64,000 nucleotides of DNA from Trissonchulus latispiculum (GCA_030248195.1 JASAND010015627.1:1-64000), one strand, 5' to 3'; shown: positions 32,664 through 43,974, counted from the stretch's first letter. The notes: a model not told the origin generated them from the letters alone. Numbers and translations: made by a program.

Positions 32664-35600
32664 CTAAAAACAGAGGAAAACACTACAACGGTGTTTGAGA
32701 CAAGATCAACTGATAGACAAAGTACTAGAGGAAGGGATTAATAGCGGTAACATCAACAGTTTGATGACGGCCTGGGTTTCACCGACCAGCGAGCTGTTGA
32801 AGCAACGGCTGGACTAGCTGGCTAGCGGTCGGTCGAGGTGCGACACTAACAAGCAAATAACACGTTTAGACGTAGTATACGTATTAATGCTGTTACCATT
32901 TTTTGACAAAATCGCAAACATTCGGAGAAAACTGATCCTCTGGAAGTGAGGGGGGCGGCTGCTCAACCACCTGCTTCAGCTGTTCAAATGGAGTCTTCCA
33001 TCGGTCATAGGGATGAACGCCAGAAGCAAGCTCAATCTACAAAAAAACCGGTTCATGACATTGCATGACTGCATGCTGTTAGAACAAGAGGCTCCGATGA
33101 AAAGAGTGAGAAGCTCAGGCTTTCTAAACAGATCAAGCCTGCGTGATGCTCGTAACACCGAAGTAGAAGTTTCGGGGTTATACCAGTCGATGATAACATG
33201 CTTATCTACGGATTTAAAGTATATCCGACTAGGTGAGAACTTTACACAAAATCAAAATTACAGACACTCCCTCCGAGATCTCAGAGGGTCCCTCTCGGCA
33301 ATGGGGACTATGTTATGTATCCGTATGGGAACAAATAAAGTCAGATTGGCTATCTTAACAACGGATGCGTGCATGCAAACTACATAAAACAACACTAAAT
33401 TTATCTAGATACTTAAACTGTACAATACTAACACACATACCAATGTAATGCCTAAGCTCCAAACGTCTGAACGAATGTCAAAGCCAGTTTGCTGCGTTTC
33501 GTTAGTAGGATTAATTCGTTCAGGCTGAAAGTGAAAGCAAGCAGATACAATAATTATAAGCATATCTTGTCACCAAAGGCACATTAAAAATAAATCAATG
33601 CAGTTACGCTCTTATTACCAAATTCTAATACTCACTGCTACTGTCTTTCAAACTGGTTAACATTCCAACAAAGATAGTCATGTTTTGCTGTTATAAAAAA
33701 GTTCTTTTAGAAAACTGTCGAAAAACAACGTACAGCCATGTAGGGTTTGCAGCCAGCAGATATTGTTTTGGCGACGCTATTAGTCAGGTGACCCGAAATA
33801 CCAAAATCACAAATCTTTATTTGGCCACGTCGATTTATGAGGATATTACTGGGCTTTACATCCCTGTGCATCAAATTAAGCTCTTCCTTCATGAAATCCA
33901 GCCCCATCAAAACCTAAAATTAAAACAATACGTAGTGAAGACTAAAAAATTGAAATATGGTGGGGGTCGTGGGTGCTGAAATTAAGAACAACTGAACAAA
34001 TTTCCATGTTTATGTACCCTCAGCATATCCACTTCTTGAATCAGAGCCAAAACCTACCTTAGTCGTGATCATTGGGTGAAGCACTTCTCTATCCGGGCAT
34101 CCCTTTTCTTTGATTTGATCTGACCTATTTCTAAAGTGAAGTTTGTAGCGGTGTACTGAACAGGGAGTTCATTACAGGAAATTCTGAGGTATTCAACTTC
34201 ATAAACCACTCCTCAAAACCGACCCAGATAGCATCTATGATTTCAATCAAGGTTTTGGCTCTGACTCAACAAGTGGCTATGCTAAGGACTCACAATATGA
34301 CAAAATGTGCATCAGTTTATAAACAAAAACAGGCGAACAAAGACGCCCGATGGCTCCAGGCGAAGCATGTTTCCCTTTACGCACCTTCACCTTCGGGTGA
34401 TGATCATCCCTTTGGGAAGTCTAATGTAGCCAACAGCAACAGTGAACTATTACCGAGTAGGCAATTTTTCCTAAAATGTCTTCTGATAAATGCTGATTTC
34501 TATCGGACAGCATATTGACTAATTTGTCAAGAGACGTGTCCATGACTTCCATGCATATCCACACATCTCCCTGAAGCAAATAAACACATTACAAACAGGT
34601 AGTGATTAATAGGGTTGTGCCGATAAGGGGCTCACCCGGGCCTAGTTGCCCTTCCGCTCGACCATAACCCGAGCCGGCACGGGTCCGGCCAAGAGCCCGA
34701 GGCCCGATACAAGGCCCGGACCTCCAGATTTTAGGAAGAATTTTATGTTATTTCATACAGTTGTCTTATTAGTTGATAAGTTATCACTTAATGACAGCGT
34801 CCACAAATGCATATGCTCATTCTTGACGTTTATGTAGCGCTGTGGTCGTCTTTCTTACAATGCTACCTACCCAAAATGTTAATTAATGGGTCACAGTCAG
34901 ATCCAATATGGCCCCATGAAATGATTCATCATTCACGGGAGTTCAATTTCTTTCCTTACAGTTTTTTCAGACTTTTCAAACTAAATTTGCTTCTTACGTA
35001 GCTTTATTACATACGGAAATTTTAATATGATAGGTTTAGTTTTCTGTTGTTTTTATGCCACAAAGAATTTCCTTAAACAGTCCACAAATAAACAGAAACC
35101 ATCGCGAATACAAAACTGGCAAGCCCAATGCTTTTCGGAAGGCCTAGTGTTATCCGCGCCTAACTGGGCCGGGGCGGCCCGCGAGGCCCGGTGGTCATGA
35201 ATCGGGCCGAGCTGGATCGCCCGACCGGTCCCCATCTAGTAAAAAGAGGCCCGGGACCGTTACCCTGGACAGCTTAGCTCATGTTGACATCTCCCTGTGG
35301 ACCGACGGATCCTCAGCTACCGGTACAATGACAGGTGGAATCGGAGTAGTCATCGATGATAGCCGGAACGGGCGACGGACCCACTTGGCATTCCCAGCTA
35401 GGAAGCTCTGCTCCAGCTATTGAGCTGAATATACTCCAAGGGCTCCTATGGCTAAGGCGTAAACATAAGTTAAATGAATGATTGCTCCTCGATCAGGATA
35501 CTCACGGATTCCCTATCCTCGGTTGAACGGTTGCGGGCCGGTCCTTCGGGCCTCATCTCTGACTTGGAATGGCAGATTTGGAACCAGCTGGACCTGCTGT

Positions 35601-36948
35601 CCAGGTGGAATATTAACGTGGAGGCAACATGGATCCCCAGTCCCTGCGGAATCTATGGAAATGAAAGGGCGGACCGACTGGCGAAGAACGGCAGTAAAAT
35701 GGATCAAGACCATGTCAACATTGACATGACTACTGCTACTGCCGTAGTGAAAAGGAAAGCAACCGAATCCTGGCACAACCAAATCAGCCATGCCAGGGCT
35801 AAAGCCATCTTTGGTAGCCTTGTACCGTTCCAACTCGAAATGAAACCGGCCTGTCCAAGGCTGAACGGACTCTCTTGTCCCAGCTACGGACTGGCAAGGG
35901 TCTGCTTTTAGCCCAGTACTGTCACAAGCTCGATCCGGCCGGATGTCCCTCCCCCGCCTGTCCCGACTACGGCGGTTCGGACGAAGAATCTCTGGAGTAC
36001 CTTTTGATAACCTGCCCACAAAAGGAGTCTATCCGACGGAGACTCTTCCCTCCTGACCCAAGCCGGACCGTCCTTTGGAGTGACCCTATCCGGGTGTTAG
36101 GGTTTCTGAGGGGTAGTGGGCGTCCATAGCCTAGCAGTATGGATCACAGCCTGGCCCCAAGAATGATGATGCTGATGATGGTTTTGAGGAGCAATGGAAT
36201 TCGCCTCCGTGAGAAATCCGATAGACACGGACCCCATCAAAATGGAAATCCACAAGTGCTCCTTGGCATCCGTCTGGTCAACGGCGCAAAATGATTCTAC
36301 CTTATCCGGGGGCATGACATCCGTCATGTCGAATTAACATATTCGTCAATCCCCTGTCCTTAGATTATGCTACCGAGCTGGTCAGCCCACCCATTCTATC
36401 CTGTCTTGGATATGGTCTGACGACTGCGAACACGTGTGCTGACTTGTGGACACGGATGTGTCCTCATATGACCGATCGGTCGACGATCCCGGCATCTACA
36501 ACAACAACAACATGAAGGTATTTTGGAATAAGTACCTCTCGAAACATTGCTCCATAAAAAAGAACCATAAAAGGGCATTGTCCACTTTTCATGCTGGCAG
36601 TTACTTCATTCTGCATTCGTTTCCTTTCTTCATGATTCAGGGACACGTGTATCCGCTGAAACAAAATCACAAAAAGGTGCAAGATAATGAATCTTTACTG
36701 TGACAGCTGTATAGTAGTATGCTAGCTTTCGTACAACAGGAGATTATAAGAGAATGATTGAACTTCAGTCTAATCTAAAATAAACTAGCGCTACTGCAAG
36801 AATGTGTTGCCAGCAACACATTCCTTTGGAGTATATATAGATTTTGCTAGATACTTCTGGGTTTATTTTAGACAAAAATAAGGGGAGGAGCGGGGGCGCC
36901 CCCCCTCCCACGGGGGGGGGATAAAATGGGCCAAAAATGCTAAAAATG

Positions 36949-37021
<73 letters not shown>

Positions 37022-39830
37022 TAGCCTTTTTCCACATACACTGCTATAACTTTGCTTAAAAGTCCTCAAAATCAAGTTTCAGCACCAAAAAAGGCGATTT
37101 TTATCAAAAATTAAAAAGATCGATTAAGCCTAAAAACTTTTAAATTAGTCAAAACCGACCATTTTTGAATATTTTTCAAAAATGGCTATTTTGCTTATGA
37201 AACTTTTTTGGCCAAATATACTAAATTTGATGCGCTCTTTCATCTGGAAGCATCAAATCTACTCTAGCGCCAATATTTTGGGGTGATTTTTTTACCACAA
37301 ACCAATTTTTTTACCATTTTGTCGGGTAAAAAAAATCACCGATTTTTTTATTAATCTGAGAATCTGTGGTGCTAGGAAAGATTTTAATACCTGAATCGAT
37401 AGAGGGCAGTGCCAGGCACTTATATGCAAAACCGCTTCCAGATTGGCCAACATTTGCGAAAGTTAGAGGCTTAAGTCGACAACAGGGGCGGATCCAGGGG
37501 GGGCGGGGGGGGGGGGGGGCGGCCGCCCCCCCCCGCCGCGATTCGAAGGTAGGAAAAATTAAGGAGAAAGAGGAAAAAGGGGAAAAACCGAAACATTTCG
37601 CGCCGTCGGCGCGAATTTTCTAATTTTTAATCGCATATTTATTGCATTTGTGAAGAAAAATCTTGAAATGCATCCCATTTTGCGGAGAAAATTACCATTT
37701 TTGCCTAAAAATGTCAAGAAATTTAAAAAATTTGTTCAGTTCTTCAGCATAAAAAGAATTAAAGATCCGAAGACCGATTTTATTGCAAAAACAAAAAATT
37801 TCTTCAACTTATGGGGGGCACCGCCCCCCAGACCCCCAGCTGGAAACTTTTTACCGCCCCCCCGTCACGAAATCCTGGATCCGCCAGTGGTCGAATACCC
37901 TTTTTTTATCCCGGGTCTGACTATAATAAAAATTACTCAGCTCGACGAGTACTTTCCTAGGTTTTTTTGGGCAAAAATAAGTGGGGGGGGGAATAAAACG
38001 GGCCAAAAATGTTAAAAATGCTGTATAAACAGGCTGTTTTCCACACACACTGCTATAACTATGCCTAAAAGTATTCAAAAATAAAGCTTTAGCACCAAAA
38101 AAGGCGATTTTGGATCAAAAATTTGACCAGAAACCCTGAAAATGTGGCAATTTCTGGGCACCTTAGGGTGAATGGGGGAGGGAAGCCCAAAAAAGTGGGG
38201 GTGGGGGCCAAGTGGGGGGGGGGGTGCTCGAGTGGGGGGAACCCAAAAAGTGGGGGGGCGCCCCTCCGCCCCCCCCCAGCGCGTAAAATAAACGCAGCTT
38301 TCATTTGAGTGCAATATTAACCACTTTTGGGAAAATTTTTGAAAATCCGGAATTTTCCGGGTTGAATATCTCGAAATCCGGAAATTTTCCGGAAATTTCA
38401 ATTTTCAGTTTCGAAATCTGCGTGGTCGAGTTACCCTACGACCGACTTTGGAGCCAAATCGGAGACAAAAATTTTTTGACCAAATTTTGGATCTTCGAAA
38501 TTTCGCCTTGGTCCCCCCTTACCATCCGAAAAAATCCGAATTTTCAAAACCCGGAATTTCGAAACCATCTTGCCTGCGGGAGATGTCCTAGTCAAAGGCT
38601 TCAAAATAAGGTATCAACGACCCATGCACCCCTTCCCAATCTCGAGATCTATGGGGGGGCCAGATGGATAACAATAAGCACAGACCAATAACAAGGTGTT
38701 GCCCTGCCTTTATCTCGCTCCACTTGCAGTGTGCAATGCACTTGTGCGTTGAAAAGTTGTACACCTTGGGTTGGGTTCGTATTCGGTCTTCCGCTCTTTC
38801 TACTGAAGCACCTGTGGTTCAGTTGGTTAGAGCGTCTGCGCGTTAAGCAGAAGACGCGGGTTCGAACCCCGCCAGGTGCTCGAATGTTTCGGGAGCCTGG
38901 TGGTGTACAACTTTAATTTCTTTATTTGAAAAAGTGGGCAACACAGTAATTTCAAGATTTAAATTCAAATTCAGAAGTACATGCTTCATATGGAAGTACG
39001 TATTTAGTCAACTATTGCATGTCGAAGACACAAAGCTAAAAAAAAATTTATCTTAGCCCAAAAAATAAAAAAACAGAGAAAATTAACGTGAAACGTGGGC
39101 GCCTTACTTTCACAGCCATGACTAAACCAGAGGGAGGATGCCGCATGGTTTCCACGACTCCGTACGCACCACGACCCAGCTCTTTCAATTTCACCAAATC
39201 TTGGGCTCTGATCTCATACTGAACATTTTCAAAGGTAACAGTCACCTTATCATCCAATTTGACAGGTCTAAAGCACAGTGACAAATACATTTTACCATTA
39301 TATACGTAATTAATAGTATGCTAACGCTTACGTACATTAACTATAATATATATGGAGGATGCTGCGGGATATGGTACTCGCCCGGCTGGAGGCCGTAACC
39401 CCGGTTGGGGCCAAAAATTAGACAAATTTTAAATTGATTTGTTTAAATTGCTTAAAACGGTTAGAACATTATTCAAATTATGTTGTATATAAGTCTCACA
39501 GAATTGAAAGAAAACAAAAACGTGTGTATACGTCCGTGGATTTATTGCAAAATCCGAATGTTTAAAAAAATTGGGCATCCCTATTTTCGCCCACCGGCTC
39601 AGGTGCATGTCTCAACTAAAGCACTGTTTTGTTTGCATCCTTCAGAAAGAAATATATATATACCTTCAGAACCTTAACAATAAGTAATATACGCATACGT
39701 AACGCGAATTTGAAAAGCAAGAAAAGACTGTATTACGGATCAAGTGTTTCTGGTGGTGCGGCGGCAGCGCCAGCATTCGGAAGTTGAAGCTTTGGACCTC
39801 CTGGACGAGGAGGACGCGGACGTCGTTCAC
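32102..39830 (-). CDS. MAP2K6: MAP kinase kinase of the MAP2K3/MAP2K6 type (p38 activator), 5' exon missing
   Basis: Eight exons with GT-AG junctions and consistent phase: 39737-39830, 39108-39267, 36536-36655, 34454-34570, 33734-33913, 33441-33524, 32897-33036, 32102-32663. Together they give about 484 residues. Order: basic docking-type motif GPKLQLP; Gly loop GRGAYGVV; catalytic Lys in [15 protein letters not shown] in ICDFGISG; activation segment SVAKT with the two phospho-acceptors spaced as in MKK3/6; YMAPERI; then the alpha-F/G regions and a Ser/Gly/Pro-rich C-terminal tail of about 130 residues not found in the usual 330-350-residue family members. The enzyme phosphorylates Thr and Tyr of p38 MAP kinases in the cytoplasm. 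The first exon starts with two bases of a split codon, so an upstream coding exon exists but was not found. Introns host several mobile elements and a tRNA-like gene. Confidence 0.93.
32897..33036 (-). CDS. MAP2K6: MAP2K exon, C-lobe
   Basis: Acceptor TTTTGTAG, donor GTAACA. Encodes [20 protein letters not shown] then [17 protein letters not shown]. Ends with two bases of a Cys codon completed by the last exon. Confidence 0.93.
33441..33524 (-). CDS. MAP2K6: MAP2K exon, PERI to alpha-F
   Basis: Twenty-eight codons, phase 0. Acceptor CTTTCAG, donor GTATGT. Encodes [20 protein letters not shown] and VWSLGITL. Confidence 0.95.
33734..33913 (-). CDS. MAP2K6: MAP2K exon, catalytic loop and activation segment
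   Basis: Sixty codons, phase 0. Acceptor ATTTTAG, donor GTACGT. Contains [27 protein letters not shown] and GCKPYMA. Confidence 0.95.
34454..34570 (-). CDS. MAP2K6: MAP2K exon, hinge region
   Basis: Thirty-nine codons, phase 0. Acceptor GCTTCAG, donor GTAATA. Encodes [17 protein letters not shown] and [11 protein letters not shown]. The intron before it holds a hAT remnant and a LINE fragment. Confidence 0.92.
34612..35258. mobile_element. hAT-like remnant with GGCCCG-rich ends, boundaries unsure
   Basis: Left end TAGGGTTGTGCCGATAAGG followed by CCCGGGCCTAG and several GGCCCG motifs. Right side has mirrored GGGCCG/GGCCCG motifs and ends GGGACCGTTACCCTG. The flanking octamers do not match, so one end is probably truncated, perhaps by the LINE fragment beside it. 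Confidence 0.45.
35259..36129 (+). pseudogene. LINE fragment: RNase H domain and C-terminal zinc motif
   Basis: Plus-strand frames encode [20 protein letters not shown] (first catalytic Asp), then [12 protein letters not shown] (another Asp) and [19 protein letters not shown], the RNase H signature normally WxxxHxGxxGNExAD with His here replaced by Cys. A C-terminal C-x-C type motif follows ([11 protein letters not shown] with a later TCPQ). RNase H after RT is typical of I/R1/LOA-type LINEs. At least one stop and one frame change are present, and the RT is missing (5' truncated), as usual for LINE insertions. It lies in a MAP2K intron. Confidence 0.75.
36536..36655 (-). CDS. MAP2K6: MAP2K exon, kinase N-lobe (helix C region)
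   Basis: Forty codons, phase 0. Acceptor TTTCAG, donor GTACTT. Encodes [18 protein letters not shown] and [14 protein letters not shown], aligning with the MKK6 segment that ends in FYGALFRE. Confidence 0.92.
36853..37130 (+). mobile_element. G-rich element family, left half with expanded (TA)n
   Basis: TTTAGACAAAAATAAGGGG, GGGGGGCGCC-type blocks, AAAATGGGCCAAAAATGC, then the microsatellite, then CTGCTATAACTTTGCTT and CAGCACCAAAAAAGGCGAT in the family order. The G-rich right terminus is missing. Confidence 0.65.
36951..37018. repeat. (TA)n microsatellite
   Basis: About 33 TA units inside the G-rich element, at the point where other copies have only TACATATATA. It has expanded from that seed. 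Confidence 0.95.
37483..37889. mobile_element. hAT-like MITE, 407 bp
   Basis: Ends CAGGGGCGGATCCAGG and its inverse CCTGGATCCGCCAGTG, a terminus widely seen in animal hAT MITEs. Flanking octamers GTCGACAA and GTCGAATA agree at six of eight bases. Contains CGCGCCGTCGGCGCG. Lies in a MAP2K intron. Confidence 0.78.
37957..38297 (+). mobile_element. G-rich element family, complete copy, TSD CTTTC
   Basis: Starts CTAGGTTTTTTTGGGC and ends CGTAAAATAAACGCAG. CTTTC flanks both ends (37952-37956, 38298-38302). The usual middle block TAGCACCAAAAAAGG is present. 341 bp, no ORF of meaning. Confidence 0.78.
38808..38880 (+). tRNA. tRNA-like gene, anticodon read as GTT but loop aberrant
   Basis: Seventy-three bases fold as a clover leaf: acceptor GCACCTG/CAGGTGC (7 of 7 pairs), D arm GTTC/GAGC with A-box GGTTCAGTTGG, anticodon stem TCTGC/GCAGA, T arm GCGGG/CCCGC with B-box GGTTCGAACCC. 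The seven-base anticodon loop reads GCGTTAA, giving GTT (Asn) with C at position 33 instead of the near-universal T. The reverse complement of the whole arm is TCTGCTTAACGCGCAGA, a normal Val(AAC)-type arm with T33. The gene may have an inverted anticodon arm or be a pseudogene. The discriminator base is T, and no T-run terminator of four or more follows closely. It lies in a MAP2K intron on the opposite strand. Confidence 0.72.
39108..39267 (-). CDS. MAP2K6: MAP2K exon with glycine loop and catalytic lysine
   Basis: Acceptor TGCTTTAG, donor GTAAGG. Encodes [20 protein letters not shown] then [19 protein letters not shown] and MAVK. The split codon with the previous exon restores Pro. Confidence 0.92.
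39737..39830 (-). CDS. MAP2K6: MAP2K exon with p38-docking motif
   Basis: Acceptor TTGTTTAG, donor GTAATA. Encodes [16 protein letters not shown] and an alanine/proline stretch ending PPETLD. The basic cluster followed by L-x-L matches MAPK docking (D) sites of MKK3/6. Confidence 0.8.
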
Positions 39831-39969
39831 CTAAACAACCAAAATAGCATATTTAGAAAGGAACAAACAAAACACACAAAATGGACACGTCACACAAAAG
39901 GGTTTGCTTCTAATTCAACCCCATCTGCGCTAAAGTCCAGGAAAGCACAAAAAATGCCCCAGATCGCCC

Positions 39970-40155
39970 CCACTAGTAGGGCTTTCTTTTTCCTACATAT
40001 ATATATATATTTCTTTTTCCAATATATATATATATATATATATGTAGAAAACAGGCTTTTTATACTGTATTTTTGGTATTTTTAGCTCATTTTATTCCCC
40101 CAGCTTTTGGACCTCCTCCCCACTAGTGGGGGGAGGAGCCCGCCCCCACTAGTAG
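39970..40155 (-). mobile_element. G-rich element family, left half, inverted
   Basis: On the minus strand: a CTACTAGTGGGGGCGGG block, GGTCCAAAAGCTGGGGG, AATAAAATGAGCTAAAAATA, AAAAAGCCTGTTTTCTACAT, then TA repeats. Right half absent. Confidence 0.6.
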
Positions 40156-40167
40156 GGCTTTCTTTTT

Positions 40168-40370
40168 CCTACAGGGGGGCGGGTGGGTCGGGCCCCCCAG
40201 ACTTGGGTCGAAACTCCAGGATTGGGGCCTTCCCCCCCGAGAACTCGAAAGTACCCGGAAAAATAGGGTTAGACATGTTAGACATTTTTAAGCATTTTTT
40301 AAAAGTTTTTCTTCCCCCTTCAGACTCCCCTCCTCAGAAATTTTTGCATAGGAAAAAGCCAGGTGGGGGG
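40168..40370 (+). mobile_element. second C/G-rich element type ending in GGAAAAAGCC
   Basis: Contains CCCCAGACTTGGGTCG, CCAGGATTGGGGCCTTCC, AAAGTACCCGGAAAAAT and TTTTTGCATAGGAAAAAGCC, in the same order as 51838-52189. The two are copies of one family. It lies beside the hAT element at 40379. Confidence 0.55.
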
Positions 40371-40378
40371 GCGTCCCC

Positions 40379-40666
40379 CTGGGTTGGGCGAGACCGAGAT
40401 TTCACCGAGACCGAGACCGAGACCAGGGTGCCGGGACTGGCCAAGTTTCGGCTTTTGGGCGAGACCGAGAATAGCAATTTTAGGCTTAAACTTAATTTCC
40501 ACCAGTTTTTGAGGCTTAAGGTCAGTATTAGGGACTTTAACACATAAACATACGGTATTAGCACATCGTCAGTTTATTTTCGTTACATTAATTTCAAATT
40601 TTCGCTGAAATTAGGTGTTTTCACAAAAATTCCGGTATCGGTCGAAGACCGAGACTCCCAACCCTG
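40379..40666. mobile_element. hAT-like MITE with GAGACC arrays, TSD GCGTCCCC
   Basis: Ends CTGGGTTGGGCGAGACCGAG and the inverse of CAGGGTTGGGAGTCTCGG. GCGTCCCC flanks both sides exactly (40371-40378, 40667-40674). Repeated GAGACC units fill the subterminal parts. 288 bp. Confidence 0.9.
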
Positions 40667-40827
40667 GCGTCCCCCACTTATTTTTCCCTAAAAAACGCCC
40701 AGTATTATATAATCAATTTCTATATATAATATTTGAAGATGTTAGTTGGGAATCCCGATGGCCCATAAATCGATTTCGCTCAAAGTCTGCCAGGCTCCTG
40801 ACTCTCCTGATAAAACACCCCTGGCTC

Positions 40828-41483
40828 CTGGGTTTACTTTAGGCGAAAAAAAGTGGGGGGGGAGGGGGGGAGGTCGCAAAGTGGGGGGGGGGGGAAATAA
40901 AATGGGCAAAAAATGCCAAAAATACCGTATAAAAAGCCTGTTTTCTACATATATGAATGAATGAATGAATGAATGGTTAGGGAGTATCCGCCCCCCTCAT
41001 AATGTACTTTCTTTCTAAATAGATATGTTAATGTGTATATACGTACGAGTATATAACTGTACATATTCAATGAAAGTATTATGAGGGGCCCACCTCTAGC
41101 ATTTGTGCCAACATTCTATAGACCCTACGTATAAACGAAACAGTAAACACATAAAGCAAGCATTAAACCAAAACAGTTCATTTGAAAATATACAAGATTA
41201 TAACTAAGATTATATACTGCTATAACTAAGCTTAAAAGTGCTCAAAAATTGTGTTCTAGCACCAAAAAAGACGATTTTTGACCAAAAAATTCCGGCGACG
41301 CCGGAAAATTTTTGAAAATTTTGACCAAAAATCCTAAAAATTTGGCATTTTCTGGGCACCCTATAGTGAGTGGGGGGGAAGCCCAAAAAAGTGGGGGGGG
41401 GGGACGAGTGGGGGGGAGGTGCTCGAGGGGGGGGGCCAAAAAGTGGGGGGGGCGCCCCCCCCCCCCCAGTAAAATAAACCCAG
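40828..41483 (+). mobile_element. G-rich element family, TSD GGCTC, with internal expansion
   Basis: Starts CTGGGTTTACTTTAGGCG and ends CCCAGTAAAATAAACCCAG. GGCTC flanks both ends (40823-40827, 41484-41488). About 240 bp of unrelated sequence beginning with (GAAT)n at 40955 interrupts it before CTGCTATAACTAAGCTTA at 41217. Confidence 0.8.
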
Positions 41484-41887
41484 GGCTCTACGGCTGAGAA
41501 TCTGGGGATGAGCACCGGCACCCATGTCCTGTGGCAGGACGGAGGTGTTGTCTCCAGGGGACAAAGGTTTTCCCTGTAAGGGGAAAGCCTATGGTGTGTG
41601 AACGAAATTTTTGATGAAGGCACGCTCGAGATACAACTCTACAGCTCTCCAAAGTTGAGCAACCGACGTCATAATTTAGGTTCATCAGCCTAATGACACA
41701 ATCGGCTACAATCAAAACTAAACTGAACAATGGCCAGCTCAATTTGTCACATTAAGTACCTTTAGTCAATGTGCAAACACTAGTCTATACATGTATCTTT
41801 CCCACAACGGCTGCAACACGCATCCAAATCCAGTCGGTTGCTGATTAAAGGGAGCGTCTCAGTGACAGAAAAATTGCCACATTCCCC

Positions 41888-43060
41888 CAGGGGCATATCC
41901 AGGATTTTGAAAAGGGGGGGTTTTGACTTGACCAAATATTTTTGTTGTCACGAAACGAACTTAGTTGGAGGCGTTGAAGGGGGTACCCGCAGGGTTATTA
42001 GTTTCACGATTTGCGCCAGGAAACATTTTATTTGATTACGGAAATGGCGACTCAAAAAGAAACACTTATGACTCAAGCCGGGGGGTCTGGGGGGCGGAGC
42101 CCCCCCAGAAGTTGGAGAACATTTTCAAATTTAGACCCCCCTAGGAATTAATCTAGAGCACTTCAGCCATTAATTTGTGTAATAATATATATAGAATCCG
42201 AAGAGGTAAGCGGGGGGTCTGAGGGGCGGCAGCCCCCCAGAAGAAGTTAAGACCCCAAACTACGGGGTCCCATAAACTAAAAGGAGGACAAGTAGGAAAA
42301 ATGCTCCTTGCAGTCGCATGAAAAAGTTAATATGAGATAATAATTTTCAACAGCCACACAAGGTTTGAAACATTAGATACGTTTCTAAGCAAAGAGAATT
42401 TAAGCAAAACGCTACTTAAAATGCAAATACGGACGCGTTCAGTGGTGGCGCCAGGGTGGAGGCCAGGGGCCCCGCCCCCCATTGCGATTTGGACCCTTCC
42501 TTTTGGGGTGTCGGGCCCCCACTAGAAAAATTTTTCAGCTGTGTATATGCATAGTTTGAGTGTTTTAAGAAATTTTTTTAAAAAAGCGGCTAATTTTTGC
42601 TAAAAATCGTAAACTTTTTGCTAAAATGTGAGAAATTTTTTGGGAAATGAAGGTAAAATTTGCAAAAATTTGGCGAAAATTTTGGATTTCCCAAAAAAGG
42701 GTCCCTTCAAAAAACCTGGCGCCGCTACTAAACGCGTTTCAAGCTTCGTCTTTTTGATCACAGTAAATAGGCTATTATGAAATAAAAAAATGCGCGCCGC
42801 AGGCGCGACATTTTTTGGTATTGTACCCCTTTTGTATTTTTATCTTACTTTTTCCAACCCGAATCGCAAAATTTCTGAAAAAAGTAAAGAAAACGCGCCG
42901 AAGGTGCACAATTTTGAAAAAGTGCAATGGAGAACGCGCCGAAGGCGCGAAAATTTTAGAAATTTTTACTAATTTCGCACTATTTAGTCAAAACTTTTGG
43001 GGAGCAAAAACCAAAAGGGGGGGTTTCAACCCCCAAACCCCCCCCTTGGATACGCCCAAG
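41888..43060. mobile_element. hAT-like element, TSD CATTCCCC, 1,173 bp
   Basis: Starts CAGGGGCATATCCAGG and ends with the inverse of CTTGGGCGTATCCAAGG. CATTCCCC is repeated exactly outside (41880-41887, 43061-43068). Contains repeated palindromes such as GCGCGCCGCAGGCGCG and CGCGCCGAAGGCGCG and blocks like GGGGGTCTGGGGGGCGG. Another hAT MITE is nested at 42440. Confidence 0.9.
42440..42730. mobile_element. nested hAT-like MITE, 291 bp
   Basis: Ends CAGTGGTGGCGCCAGG and the inverse of TAGTAGCGGCGCCAGG. Flanking GACGCGTT and AACGCGTT match at seven of eight bases. Inserted inside the 41888-43060 element. Confidence 0.82.
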
Positions 43061-43101
43061 CATTCCCCGGAATATGGAACAATTTTATCTGCCGTAGTAG
43101 G

Positions 43102-43189
43102 CAGGGGCGTATCCAGGGGTGGCAGGGGCCCGCCCCTGTGGGGGAATTTTTGGGTTGGAGTGTTGGTTTGAAAAGGCCCCCCCGGGCTG
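43102..43189. mobile_element. 88-bp hAT-like micro-MITE, TSD GTAGTAGG
   Basis: Starts CAGGGGCGTATCCAGG like its 1.17-kb neighbour and ends CCCGGGCTG. GTAGTAGG flanks both ends exactly (43094-43101, 43190-43197). Confidence 0.85.
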
Positions 43190-43974
43190 GTAGTAGGAAC
43201 ATGGTCTACCTCCGTGTAAAATATCAGCTGATTTCATGAGCCACCTGCGTGCGCACTACATATATAATTCGAAATATTGAATCACCCACCGTTTTGAATG
43301 AAACTGCAATGTTAAAGAAAGGCCCTGCAAAGTGCACTGATAAAAACACCGAAACTCAAGTTTTCTCCGGTAACACACACACACATATATATCATGGGGG
43401 AGCTCGGAGAGCCCCCCATAATATGAGCTATAAAGGCACTTTGCGGATTTGGAAAAGTGCTAATTAGGCATAACTAATTAACGAGAAGGAATTAAGAGCT
43501 AATATTTACATTTTTGAAATCTCCAGGCCAAGAGCTTTCGAATGATACCAAACTTGCCCGGAAAAAATGAACTTTGAAAAAATCGACTTTCTCTTACGGG
43601 TTTGAAAGTGGGGTTTTTTTTCTCTGTATTCAGCATGATTTTTTCCATTTTTCTGTTAACTCGATTTTTCAAACGGCCCATAGGAAAAATTTTTCTATAC
43701 TATTTTTTGATTATCTAGGCAATGGCATTTAGCAAGTTTATGTTTTTTTCCCGAATTTCGATCTGGTTCGATTTTTATAGATGGTCAAAAATGGAAAAAA
43801 TAGCGTTTTTGGACACCTTCAAGCTGAAAAATTTCTAAGTCCGAAAATTTGAAAATAGTCTAAAAACGGGCAAAAACATCGTTTTTCGGCCTCGGGGTGG
43901 TACCCATATAGAGTAAATCGGGGTCGCTGAACACGATGGGCATACTGCCGAAACCGACGGATGTGACCTCTGAC

